A DNA stretch of 64,000 nt from Streptomyces sp. GKU 895 (GTDB taxonomy: Bacteria; Actinomycetota; Actinomycetes; Streptomycetales; Streptomycetaceae). Of the stretch, positions 43,417 to 51,607 are shown one piece after another. The notes below the pieces were generated by a model. That model was not told the origin of the DNA. It searched no databases and saw only the letters and a program-made list of their open reading frames with translations. Each line of letters begins with the position of its first letter. Positions within the stretch are counted from its first letter, which is position 1. The stretch lies in NCBI GenBank assembly GCA_002027195.1, contig MWJO01000017.1, forward strand, positions 1 through 64,000, given 5' to 3'. The position numbers were made by a program, and so were the translations under genes.

Positions 43417-44327
43417 TCCGGCCGTCCAGACTCGCCCCCGGTGCCCGCGTCGCCGTCGTCGCGCCCAGCGGGCCCGTGCCCGAGGAGCGGCTGCAGGCCG
43501 GGCTCGACGTGCTGCGCGGCTGGGACCTCGACCCGGTGGTGGCTCCCCATGTGCTGGACCGGCACGACGAGTTCACCTACCTGGCGGGCACCGACGCGGA
43601 GCGGGCCGCCGATCTCCAGGCCGCCTGGTGCGATCCGGCCGTGGACGCGGTGCTGTGCGCCCGCGGCGGCTACGGCGTCCAGCGCATGATCGACCTGCTC
43701 GACTGGGACGCCATGAGGGCGGCCGGGCCGAAGGTCTTCGTCGGCTTCAGTGACATCACCGCCCTGCACGAGGCGTTCGCGAACCGGCTCGGCCTCGTCA
43801 CCCTGCACGGGCCGATGGCCGCCGGGATCGACTTCATCAAGAACGCGCGGGCACAGGAGCATTTGAAAGCCACCCTCTTCGCACCGGAGACGGTCCGCAC
43901 GATCGCCTCCGGCGGTACGGCTCTGGTCCCCGGCCGTGCGCGGGGCGTCACGCTCGGCGGCTGCCTCTGCCTGCTCGCCGCCGACCTGGGCACCCCGCAC
44001 GCCCGGCCCTCCGCGCGGGGCGGGCTGCTGTGTCTGGAGGACGTGGGGGAGGAGACGTACCGCCTCGACCGCTATCTCACCCAACTCCTGCGCGCGGGCT
44101 GGCTCGACGGGGTGCGGGGGGTGCTGCTCGGGTCCTGGCAGGACTGCGATCCGTACGCGCAGGTGCGGGCCTTGCTCGTCGACCGGCTCGGCGGGCTCGG
44201 GGTGCCGGTCGTGGAGGAGTTCGGATTCGGGCACTGCGAAGGGGCGTTGACGATCCCGTTCGGAGTCACGGCCGAACTCGACGCCGACTCGGGCATGTTG
44301 ACCCTGGCGGAGCCGGCCCTCCGCTGA
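43404..44327 (+). CDS. LD-carboxypeptidase (S66 family, murein tetrapeptide carboxypeptidase)
   Basis: A 307-residue cytoplasmic S66 peptidase that removes the terminal D-Ala from murein tetrapeptides or cleaves related modified peptides. It begins RLAPGARVAVVAPSGP, typical of LdcA. The nucleophile Ser is in FVGFSDITAL, the Glu in LCLEDVGEETYRLDR and the His in FGHCEGALTIPFG, completing the Ser-His-Glu triad. Some members give resistance to microcin C-like peptides. Its GTG overlaps the 14-codon frame. With DppA upstream it supports a D-peptide/murein role for the cluster. Confidence 0.92.
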   Translation: MKELVRPSRLAPGARVAVVAPSGPVPEERLQAGLDVLRGWDLDPVVAPHVLDRHDEFTYLAGTDAERAADLQAAWCDPAVDAVLCARGGYGVQRMIDLLDWDAMRAAGPKVFVGFSDITALHEAFANRLGLVTLHGPMAAGIDFIKNARAQEHLKATLFAPETVRTIASGGTALVPGRARGVTLGGCLCLLAADLGTPHARPSARGGLLCLEDVGEETYRLDRYLTQLLRAGWLDGVRGVLLGSWQDCDPYAQVRALLVDRLGGLGVPVVEEFGFGHCEGALTIPFGVTAELDADSGMLTLAEPALR

Positions 44328-44368
44328 ATTTCTGTCAAGAAACACTCGTCCCGGTGATTGACCGCGCC

Positions 44369-44380
44369 TGACACGTGTCA
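44369..44380. promoter_or_regulatory. TGACACGTGTCA palindrome upstream of the S15 gene
   Basis: A perfect 12-bp palindrome located 65 bases upstream of the S15 peptidase start. Its TGACAC/GTGTCA half-sites are identical to those of the palindrome upstream of ccr (24826-24840), there with a 3-base spacer. It is a candidate regulator site; the protein is unknown. Confidence 0.45.
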
Positions 44381-44444
44381 CACCATGACGTTCGGCCGGT
44401 ACTTACCGGTCGGTAGGTCGGGTTGTCCTCAGCGTGGAGGTCTC

Positions 44445-46184
44445 GTGTCCCGTCGTGTGCTCGGCTACAGCGTCCCGCTCGCTCTCCTGCTAGGTGCCAC
44501 ACTCGCCACACCCGCCCAGGCCACCGGTCAGTACACCGTCACCGCCCTCAAGTTCACCGTTCAGGCCGGCGGCCGCGCGTGCACGATCGACGCCGACCTG
44601 TACCGGCCCACGGGCATCGACCGGGCACCCGCCGTGCTCGCCACCAACGGCTTCGGCGGCAGCAAGTCCGACGGTTCGACGGACGTGATCGGCAAGGCCT
44701 TCGCCGAACGCGGCTATGTCTCGCTCGTCTACTCCGGGCTCGGCTTCGGCAACTCCGGCTGCCTGATCTCCCTGGACGACCCGGACATCGACGGCACGGC
44801 GGCCTCCGGGCTCATCGACTTCCTCGCCGGGAAGCGGGCCGCCGACGACGGCACCAAGGCCGACTTCGTCACCCTCGACCGCAAGGGCGACCCGCGCGTC
44901 GGCATGATCGGCGGCTCCTACGGCGGCGCGATCCAGCTGGCGACGGCCGCCGTCGACCACCGTGTGGACGCGCTCGTGCCGATGATCACCTGGCACGACC
45001 TGGCGTACTCCCTGGACCCGAACAACGCCGCCCGCGAGGTGCCCGGCGCCTTCAAGTGGCAGTGGGCCAACGGCTTCTACCTCATCGGCGAGAGCCAGCC
45101 CCTGACCACGCCGAACCTCGACCCCTCCCGCATCAACTCCCTCGGCTGTCTGCACTTCGTCACCGACGCCTGCGACACCGTCCGCACCCTCAACTCCGGC
45201 AGCTACCCCGCCGCCGACACCGCCGAGCTGCTCGCCTACGCCCGCAGCGTCTCCCCGGTCAGCTACCTGAGCCGGGTGAAGGCGCCCACGCTCCTCGTCC
45301 AGGGACAGACCGACAGCCTCTTCAACCTGAACGAGGCGACAGCGACGTACAAGACACTCAAGGCGCAGGGCACGACCGCCAAGATGATCTGGCAGTCCTG
45401 GGGGCACAGCGGGGGCCAGGTCGCCGGTGAACTCGACCTGAGCCAGGGCAACCTGGAGTCCAGCTACGTCGGCAAGCGCGTCCTCGCCTGGTTCGACCGC
45501 TATCTGCGCAAGCAGAAGAACACCGACACCGGACCCGCGTTCGCCTACTACCGCGACTGGATCACCGACCCGAACGGCACCTACGCCACCGCCGGCAGCC
45601 TGCCCGTGCTCAGCCAGAAGCTGTACCTGTCCGGGGACGGCAAGCTCGTCGACAACCGCGACAAGGTGACGCGCGGCAGCCGGACGTACACCAACTGGCT
45701 CGTGCCGACCAGCCACTCCGAGAGCTCGCTGGCCGGGATCGTCGGGCTGCCCGACCCGGCGCCGTACGACACCGCCGGCACCTACCTCGGCTGGACCAGC
45801 GAACCGCTCGCCCGCGCCACCGACGTCGTGGGCGCGCCGAAGGCCACGCTGAAGGTCGTCTCGCCCAAGGCCGAGCGGACCCAGAACTCCGGGAACGCCG
45901 CCGACAAGCTGGTGCTGTTCGCCAAGCTGTACGACGTGGCGCCCGACGGCACCCAGACGCTGGTGCACCGGCTGGTCGCGCCGGTCCGGGTGCGCGACGT
46001 GACCCGGCGCTTCACCGTGACGCTGCCGGGGATCGTCCACCGGTACGAGCAGGGGCACCGGCTGCGGTTCGTGGTGGCGGCGAGCGACGACGCCTACTTC
46101 GGCAACCGGGGGATCAAGCCGGTGACCGTGGTGAGCGCGCCCGGCGACACCGGAGTGCTGGAGCTGCCCGTGGCCGGCGGCTGA
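44445..46184 (+). CDS. Secreted X-Pro dipeptidyl-peptidase/CocE-like hydrolase (S15)
   Basis: A 579-residue exported alpha/beta hydrolase. A signal peptide (to TPAQA) is present. GMIGGSYGGAIQLATAA carries the nucleophile Ser; LLVQGQTDSLFN the Asp; WGHSGG the His. The C-terminal 200 residues are the jelly-roll domain (X-PDAP_C) typical of S15/CocE, with SPKAERTQNSGNAADKLVLFAKLYD. The GTG at 44445 follows GTGGAGG. It could release X-Pro dipeptides or hydrolyse esters. It follows four other peptidase genes after a 117-base gap, probably with its own promoter. Confidence 0.9.
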   Translation: MSRRVLGYSVPLALLLGATLATPAQATGQYTVTALKFTVQAGGRACTIDADLYRPTGIDRAPAVLATNGFGGSKSDGSTDVIGKAFAERGYVSLVYSGLGFGNSGCLISLDDPDIDGTAASGLIDFLAGKRAADDGTKADFVTLDRKGDPRVGMIGGSYGGAIQLATAAVDHRVDALVPMITWHDLAYSLDPNNAAREVPGAFKWQWANGFYLIGESQPLTTPNLDPSRINSLGCLHFVTDACDTVRTLNSGSYPAADTAELLAYARSVSPVSYLSRVKAPTLLVQGQTDSLFNLNEATATYKTLKAQGTTAKMIWQSWGHSGGQVAGELDLSQGNLESSYVGKRVLAWFDRYLRKQKNTDTGPAFAYYRDWITDPNGTYATAGSLPVLSQKLYLSGDGKLVDNRDKVTRGSRTYTNWLVPTSHSESSLAGIVGLPDPAPYDTAGTYLGWTSEPLARATDVVGAPKATLKVVSPKAERTQNSGNAADKLVLFAKLYDVAPDGTQTLVHRLVAPVRVRDVTRRFTVTLPGIVHRYEQGHRLRFVVAASDDAYFGNRGIKPVTVVSAPGDTGVLELPVAGG

Positions 46185-46188
46185 GTCA

Positions 46189-46211
46189 CCCGGTGGGCGG
46201 CGCCCGCCGGG
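46189..46211 (+). terminator. Hairpin after the S15 gene
   Basis: CCCGGTGGGC pairs with GCCCGCCGGG (one G-T pair) around a 3-base loop, starting 4 bases after the stop. No T-run follows, so it may be a Streptomyces-type terminator or only an mRNA-stabilising stem. Confidence 0.5.
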
Positions 46212-46243
46212 CGGGGGACACCCTGCTGGCCCACGCTGGTCGC

Positions 46244-46486
46244 ATGAGCCCGAAGACCTCCGCAAGCGGCGGCACCGCCGGCGGCAAGAGCAGCGCGGTG
46301 ACGCCCGCGAGGATCGTCGTCCTGCTGCTCGCCGTCCTCGCCCTCATCTTCATCTTCGAGAACACCGGCGAGACCAAGATCAGACTGCTGATCCCCGAGG
46401 TCACCATGCCCCTGTGGACGGCACTGCTGGCCACGGGCGTCATCGGCGCCCTGTGCGGGGCGTATTTCATGAGGCGCAGAAGCTAG
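46244..46486 (+). CDS. Small LapA-domain membrane protein
   Basis: An 80-residue protein with two hydrophobic segments, IVVLLLAVLALIFIFE and WTALLATGVIGALCGAYF, separated by NTGETKIRLLIPEVTMPLW, the usual LapA (DUF1049) layout. The N-terminal 20 residues are polar and unstructured. The ATG at 46244 is the only good start. Function in Gram-positive bacteria is not known. Confidence 0.85.
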   Translation: MSPKTSASGGTAGGKSSAVTPARIVVLLLAVLALIFIFENTGETKIRLLIPEVTMPLWTALLATGVIGALCGAYFMRRRS

Positions 46487-46505
46487 CCCGTCGTAGGGTG
46501 GCGGG

Positions 46506-47060
46506 ATGCCGCACACCTCATCCGCTTTCCTCGCCGAGGGCCCCCGCGTGGGCATACGTCACATCACCTACGAGGACGGTCCGGAGTTCACCGCCCGGGC
46601 CAGGGAGAGCAAGGAACTGCATCAGCCGTGGCTGTTCCCGCCGGACAGCGCGGGCGGCTTCGCCGGCTTCGCGCAGCGGCTGATCGAGGACCCGACCAAG
46701 GTGGGGTTCCTCGTCTGTGAGAAGGACGGCGGGGCCATCGCCGGGTACATCAACATCAACAACATCGTCGAGGGCGCCTTCCTGAGCGGAGCGCTCGGGT
46801 ACGGCGCCTTCGCCCATGCCGCCGGGCGGGGGCTGATGCGGGAGGGGCTCGGGCTCGTCGTGCGCTACGCCTTCGGCGGGATGCGGCTGCACCGGCTGGA
46901 GATCAACGTGCAGCCCGCCAACGCCGCCTCGATCGGCCTGGCCCGCTCCTGCGGCTTCCGCCTGGAGGGCTACTCGCCCGACATGCTCTACATCGACGGG
47001 GCCTGGCGGGACCACGAGCGGTGGGCCATCACCGCCGAGATGATCCGGAAGGCGAAGTGA
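46506..47060 (+). CDS. GNAT acetyltransferase, RimJ/RimL-like
   Basis: A 184-residue acetyltransferase of the RimJ/RimL type. IRHITYEDGPEFTARARES, GYININNIVEGAFLSGALGY and the acetyl-CoA/peptide region RLHRLEINVQPANAASIGLARSCGFRLEG are characteristic of ribosomal-protein-acetylating GNATs. Its stop overlaps the next gene's GTG, so it is coupled with the arginase-like gene. The substrate is not known. Confidence 0.88.
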   Translation: MPHTSSAFLAEGPRVGIRHITYEDGPEFTARARESKELHQPWLFPPDSAGGFAGFAQRLIEDPTKVGFLVCEKDGGAIAGYININNIVEGAFLSGALGYGAFAHAAGRGLMREGLGLVVRYAFGGMRLHRLEINVQPANAASIGLARSCGFRLEGYSPDMLYIDGAWRDHERWAITAEMIRKAK

Positions 47061-47968
47061 CGGCGACGATGCGTACCCGAGTGGTCCTGGACGCCCCCTC
47101 CAACCTCGGGCTGCGGCCGCCCGCGCCCGGTACCGTCCCCGGCTGCTACAAGCTGGCCGGTGCGCTGCGCGAGCAGCGGATCGTGCAGCGGCTGGGCGCC
47201 CTGGAGGGCGGCGTGGTCGTGCCGCCGCGCTACGACCGGGGCGACTGGCAGGAGGGCGACGGCGTCTTCAACGCGGCTGCCCTGGCCTCCTACACCGTGA
47301 AGCTCGCCGACCGCATCGAGCGGCATGTGCGGGCCGGGGAGTTCCCGGTGGTCCTCGGCGGCGACTGCTCCATCCAACTCGGCGCCTCCCTCGCGCTGCG
47401 CCGTCTGGGCCGCTACGGGCTGGTCGCGGTGGACGCCTCCGCCGACTTCCGGCACCCCGGCAACTCCGACCGGATCGGGGCGGCCGGAGGCGAGGAGGTG
47501 GCCCTCGGCACCGGGCGCGGACAGAACGACCTCACGAACCTGGAGGGCCTCAAGCCCTATCTGCGGGACGAGGACGTACGGCTCTTCGGCAACCGGGACG
47601 CGTTCGAGGACGACCGCGCCGAACTCGCCGCCCTCAAGATCCCCGTCGTCACCGTCGGCGACATCCGGGAGTGGGGCGCGCAGGCGCTGGCGCGGGCCAC
47701 CGCCGAGGCCTTCGAGATTCCCGAACTGGAGGGTTTCTGGGTCCACTTGGACGCCGATGTCCTCGACCCGTCCGTGATGCCGGCGGTGGACAGCCCCGAC
47801 CCGGACGGATTGCTGCCGGACGAACTCGTCGCCCTGCTGCGGCCGTTGCTCGCGTCCCCGCACTGCGTCGGCCTCAACGTCACCATCTACGACCCCGACC
47901 TGGACCCGGACGGCACTGCGGGCGCCCTCCTCGCCGACATCGTCGTGTCCGCCTTTGCCCAATCCTGA
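47057..47968 (+). CDS. Arginase/agmatinase superfamily protein with altered metal site
   Basis: A 303-residue ureohydrolase-fold protein. The metal-site regions are recognisable: VVLGGDCSIQLG (canonical GGDHS), VAVDASADFRHPG (canonical DAHxD) and WVHLDADVLDPSVMPAVD (canonical DxDxxDP). The GGDCS form is common in one bacterial subgroup, but the second region has Ser where the His ligand normally stands, so the Mn site lacks two usual His residues. Activity on arginine or agmatine is therefore doubtful. The GTG at 47057 overlaps the acetyltransferase stop. Confidence 0.85.
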   Translation: MTATMRTRVVLDAPSNLGLRPPAPGTVPGCYKLAGALREQRIVQRLGALEGGVVVPPRYDRGDWQEGDGVFNAAALASYTVKLADRIERHVRAGEFPVVLGGDCSIQLGASLALRRLGRYGLVAVDASADFRHPGNSDRIGAAGGEEVALGTGRGQNDLTNLEGLKPYLRDEDVRLFGNRDAFEDDRAELAALKIPVVTVGDIREWGAQALARATAEAFEIPELEGFWVHLDADVLDPSVMPAVDSPDPDGLLPDELVALLRPLLASPHCVGLNVTIYDPDLDPDGTAGALLADIVVSAFAQS

Positions 47969-48008
47969 CCGGTAGCGCCCCTGGTCAGCTCCCCGGCGAG
48001 CGGCTTCC

Positions 48009-49953
48009 ATGGTGATCGTGACGACGATCCGACGTGACGTAGTGACGCTGCCCGCCGCGGAGCCGGGGCCCGACAACCCCCTGCCTCCGCTCCGGCCCCT
48101 CGACGAGCTGCACCGTGTCGAGGACCGGGAGGGCCTCCCGCGCGAGATGGCGCGGCAGATCGGGTACGAGCCGCTGCGCAGCCTGCTGCCCGTCCCGGTA
48201 CGGGACGGCTACGAGCGGATGCGCGAGCCCCGCGCCCTCGACACGCTCGTCATCGAGAACGACCGGCTGCGGGTCACCGTGCTGCCGGGCCTCGGTGGCC
48301 GGATCGCCTCCCTCCTCCACAAGCCGTCCGGCCGCGAACTCCTGTACCGCAACCCGGTGTTCCAGCCCGCCGACTTCGCCCTCAACGGCGCCTGGTTCTC
48401 CGGCGGCATCGAATGGAACATCGGCGCCACCGGCCACACCACCCTCGCCTGCTCACCCCTGCACGCCGCCCGCGTCCCCGCCCCGGACGGATGGGGGCAC
48501 CGCCCACGCCGTTCAGGCAGTGGGGGAGAGATGCTGCGGCTGTGGGAGTGGGAACGGCTCCGGGACCTGCCCTTCCAGGTCGACCTCTGGCTGCCGGAGG
48601 GCTCCGACTTCCTGTACGTCGGGGTCCGCGTCCGCAATCCGCACGAGAAGCCGGTGCCGACCTACTGGTGGTCCAACATCGCCGTACCGGAGGAACGCCG
48701 GGTCCTGGCGCCCGCGGACGAGGCCTATCACTTCGGGTACGAGCGCCGGCTGCGCCGGGTGCCGGTCCCGTCGTACGAGGAACTACGGCAGCACCCGTAC
48801 GCGGCCGACTACTTCTACGACCTTCCCGACGGCCGGCGCCGCTGGATCGCCGCCCTCGACGACGAAGGGCACGGGCTGGTGCAGACGTCCACCGATGTGC
48901 TGCGCGGGCGCAAGCTGTTCATCTGGGGGGCCGGAAGGGGCGGGCGGCGCTGGCAGGAATGGCTGACCGAACCCGGTACCGGTGGCTACTGCGAGATCCA
49001 GGCGGGGCTCGCCCGCACCCAGTTGGAGCATGTGCGGCTGGAGGCGGAGAGCGAGGTGGCGTGGCTGGAGGCGTACGGGCCGTTGAGCTGTGCGCCCGAG
49101 GCCGGGGAAGTGGAGGCTCGGCTCGAAGCCGTGCTGCCGCGCGCCGACGTGGACGCCGCGTACGCCGCCTGGAAGCCGCACGCCGACACCGAACCCGGTG
49201 AGACCCTCGCCACCGGTTCCGGCTGGGGTGCGCTCGAAGTACTGCGCGCCGACTGGAAGTTGCCCGGCACGCCCTTCGACGAGAGCACCCTCGGCGAGGA
49301 GCAGGAGCCGTGGCTGCAGCTGCTCCGGGTCGGCGTGCTGCCCGAGCCGCGCCGGGTACGGCCGCCCGGCGGGACCCTGGTCGCCCCGCACTGGCGGGAC
49401 ATGCTGGAGACCGCGCCCGCCACCCCGCTCACCGAGTACCACCTCGGCATCGCCCAGTGGCACGCCGGGGACCGGGCGCAGGCGGTGCGCAGTTGGGAGC
49501 GGGCCCTCGAACTCGCGCCGTCCGTCTGGCCGTTGCTGCGCTGCCTCGCGGTGGCCGACCGGGAGATCGGCGACCCACGAGCGGGCGGCCGGCCGGTACG
49601 CGGAGGCCTTCGACGACCTGTGCCGGGAGCGGCGCGACGCGGGCGAGCTATGGACCGCGGCCACGGCCGCGCTGGGCCGCGAGGCGATCGAGGCACTGCT
49701 CGCGGTGCGGCGCACGGCACAGGCGCGGACGGTGTGGGAACGGCTGCATCCCGCGACCCGCGAACGCGGCCGATTCCGGTTCGTCGAGGCCCAGTTGCTG
49801 TGCGCCGAGGGGAGGCGCGACGAGGCGCGGGCCGTGTTCGAGGAAGGCTTCGGGGTCGCGGATCTGCGGGAAGGGGCGGAGGCGGTAGGCCGGCTGTGGG
49901 AGCGGATCAGCGACGAACCGCTGCCGGCCCGCTACGACTTCCGCATGCGGTGA
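48009..49953 (+). CDS. DUF5107-type protein with TPR-like C-terminus (frame broken once)
   Basis: A long protein of about 648 residues when read across a frame break near 49575 (one extra base, or two missing). The N-terminal part, with VIENDRLRVTVLPGLGGRIASLLHKPSGRELLYRNP and NGAWFSGGIEWNIGATGHT, is the galactose-mutarotase-like beta-sandwich found in DUF5107 proteins. The C-terminal part has TPR-like helices (YHLGIAQWHAGDRAQAVRSWERALELAP). The natural end is ...LPARYDFRMR. A carbohydrate-related role is plausible but no substrate can be given. Confidence 0.78.
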
Positions 49954-49963
49954 CCAGGAGGCC

Positions 49964-50311
49964 TCAGACCCGACGGTCCACGTACTCGTACACCGCCCCG
50001 TCCGGATGCACCGCGATCAGATTGCGGCCCGCCGGAGTGCCCACCGGACCCGCGATCACCCGCGCGCCCAGCTCGGTCAGTACCGCGTGGGCTTCGTCGA
50101 CGTCCTTGACCGCGATCGTCGCCGCGACCTTGCGCAGGATCTCCAACTCGGCCTCGGGGCCGCTCATCAGGAGGAAGCAGCCCACGGCGGCCACCTGGAC
50201 ACCGCCGCGCTCGAAGCGGAGCGCGGGGCCGCCCGCCAGCCGTTCGTAGAAGGGGACCGCGGTCTCCAGGTCGTCGACGCAGACGCGCAGCGTGGCTCCC
50301 AGAATGTCCAT
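49964..50311 (-). CDS. VOC/glyoxalase-fold protein
   Basis: A 115-residue vicinal-oxygen-chelate domain protein. ATLRVCVDDLETAVPFYERLAGG and the C-terminal GRNLIAVHPDGAVYEYVDRRV fit the beta-alpha-beta-beta-beta units of the fold. The metal ligands are not all evident, so enzymatic activity is uncertain. The ATG at 50311 was chosen. It converges with the DUF5107 gene and is separated from the hemerythrin gene by a strong hairpin. Confidence 0.82.
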   Translation of the reverse strand: MDILGATLRVCVDDLETAVPFYERLAGGPALRFERGGVQVAAVGCFLLMSGPEAELEILRKVAATIAVKDVDEAHAVLTELGARVIAGPVGTPAGRNLIAVHPDGAVYEYVDRRV

Positions 50312-50332
50312 GCGGACGAGCCTAGTCGCGGC

Positions 50333-50375
50333 GCCGGGGCGAGGAGATCGTTTCACCTGATCTCCTCGCCCCGGC
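50333..50375 (-). terminator. Long hairpin terminator after the hemerythrin gene
   Basis: A 17-bp perfect stem (50333-50349 with 50359-50375) around a 9-base loop lies 18 bases after the hemerythrin stop on the minus strand. No T-run follows, but the stability makes termination likely. Confidence 0.8.
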
Positions 50376-50392
50376 CGCTCACCGGGCGTGGA

Positions 50393-50941
50393 TCAGCCCA
50401 TGGCCTTGCGAATGACGTCCCGGGTACGGTCGACGACGGCCGCGACGGGGCCCACCGCCACGTTCTTCAGCGCGGTGTCGGTCCCGGGGTGCGGGCGGGT
50501 CGGCGCCAGGGCCTCGGCCGCCTGCACGGCACGGGCCAGGTTCTCCAGCCTGTCGCGGTCGGCGACCTGGTTGAAGTGCGCGAACTCGTAGCGCTCCTCG
50601 TTGTCGGCGTGCGCCAGGACGTCCTGCCGCAGCGCCGCGAACTGATCGAGGAACTCGGGGGAGTCGGGGTCCATGTCGTCCAGGCGCGACAGCGCCCGCT
50701 TGGCCTGCTCCTCCTCCTCGATGCGGTCCTTGACGACGAGTTCACCGCCGTCGATGTGCTTGCGGGCGAAGGGATGGACGACCTCTTCCTCCGCGGTCTC
50801 GTGCACCGCGAGGAGCCGGACGAGATCATGGAAGGCGTGCTTCCGTTCGTCGCCCTTGGTGGCCGCCACCTCGTCGAGCAGTTCCCGTATCCGTGCGTGC
50901 TGCCCCTTGAGCAGCTCCACTACGTCGGTGTGCCCGGTCAT
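50393..50941 (-). CDS. Hemerythrin-domain protein
   Basis: A 182-residue four-helix protein with a hemerythrin HHE-type di-iron signature: VVELLKGQHARIRELLD (first His), LLAVHETAEEEVVHPFARKHI (His, His and Glu ligands), and LAHADNEERYEF (third-helix His and Glu). Such proteins bind O2 or NO or sense iron and oxidation; in Streptomyces they are often stress-induced. The ATG at 50941 follows GAGGGAAGAGAAGAGG. A SigB-like promoter lies about 42 bases upstream. Confidence 0.9.
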   Translation of the reverse strand: MTGHTDVVELLKGQHARIRELLDEVAATKGDERKHAFHDLVRLLAVHETAEEEVVHPFARKHIDGGELVVKDRIEEEEQAKRALSRLDDMDPDSPEFLDQFAALRQDVLAHADNEERYEFAHFNQVADRDRLENLARAVQAAEALAPTRPHPGTDTALKNVAVGPVAAVVDRTRDVIRKAMG

Positions 50942-50982
50942 CCTCTTCTCTTCCCTCCGATAGGGGACTACGAGCCGGGCGG

Positions 50983-51007
50983 GTACCCGGCGCCCCGCCC
51001 CCTACCC
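50983..51007 (-). promoter_or_regulatory. SigB-like promoter candidate for the hemerythrin gene
   Basis: On the minus strand GGGT (51007-51004) is followed after 15 bases by GGGTAC (50988-50983), fitting the reported Streptomyces SigB form GNNT-N14-16-GGGTAC/T. It lies about 42 bases upstream of the hemerythrin ATG. Confidence 0.5.
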
Positions 51008-51033
51008 GGCGGTAATCGGCCGTGACGGACCGA

Positions 51034-51058
51034 GTTATGCGTACGGGCGTGCGGGTAC
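51034..51058 (+). promoter_or_regulatory. SigB-like promoter candidate for the holin-like gene
   Basis: GTTATG (51034-51039), then 13 bases, then GGGTAC (51053-51058). This matches the general-stress sigma form (GTTTAA-N12-15-GGGTAT in Bacillus; GNNT...GGGTAC in Streptomyces) with one or two mismatches in the -35. The predicted start of transcription falls at or just before the ATG at 51068, so the mRNA would be leaderless or nearly so. Confidence 0.5.
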
Positions 51059-51067
51059 CCGGCGGCC

Positions 51068-51601
51068 ATGGACCGCTTGGATCATCTTGAGCATCTGGAC
51101 AAGCATCTCGTCGACGAGCTGGCGCAGGTCGCGCGCGAGACCGTGCGCGACGAACTGCGCGAACAGACCCGCAAGCAGCGCCGCAAGGCCATGCTGTACG
51201 CCGCGTCCGGCGCCGTCGCCCTGTACGCGGGCGCCGCCCTCGCCCTCACGCTCGGCCTGGTTCTCGCCCTCGGGCTGCCGGACTGGGCCGCCGCGCTGAT
51301 CACCGCGGCGATCCTCGGAGTCGTCGCCTTCGTGCTGCGCGGCATGGCCCGGCCGTCCCACTCCCGGCACACCCCGAAGAGCGAGGCCGACCTCACCACG
51401 GGCCGCGACCGTGTCATGGGCGGTACGGCCCCCGGCGCGCCGCCCAGCGGACTCGGCATGCCGTATCCGCCGATGCCGCCCACAGCCCCTGGCGCGACCG
51501 GCGCCCCCGGCGCGGACACGCCCGCGGCCGGCATCCCCGGCAGCGGCGCGGCGCCGCGACCCGACGACATCGACCCCGAGCAGCCGCACCACCGGGCGTG
51601 A
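51068..51601 (+). CDS. Putative membrane protein, actinobacterial holin-X-like
   Basis: A 177-residue protein with a charged N-terminal helix (ELAQVARETVRDELREQTRKQRRKA), two hydrophobic segments (AVALYAGAALALTLGLVLALGL and AALITAAILGVVAFVL) and a long Pro/Gly/Ala-rich tail. This layout matches proteins annotated as actinobacterial holin-X. No phage genes surround it, so lysis function is unlikely; it probably acts in the envelope. The start follows a SigB-like promoter and may be leaderless. Confidence 0.75.
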   Translation: MDRLDHLEHLDKHLVDELAQVARETVRDELREQTRKQRRKAMLYAASGAVALYAGAALALTLGLVLALGLPDWAAALITAAILGVVAFVLRGMARPSHSRHTPKSEADLTTGRDRVMGGTAPGAPPSGLGMPYPPMPPTAPGATGAPGADTPAAGIPGSGAAPRPDDIDPEQPHHRA

Positions 51602-51607
51602 TGCGCG

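Noticed and set aside
51068..51601. A phage holin indicating a prophage
   Set aside because: No endolysin, capsid, integrase or attachment sequences are nearby; the protein type is widespread in actinobacterial chromosomes.
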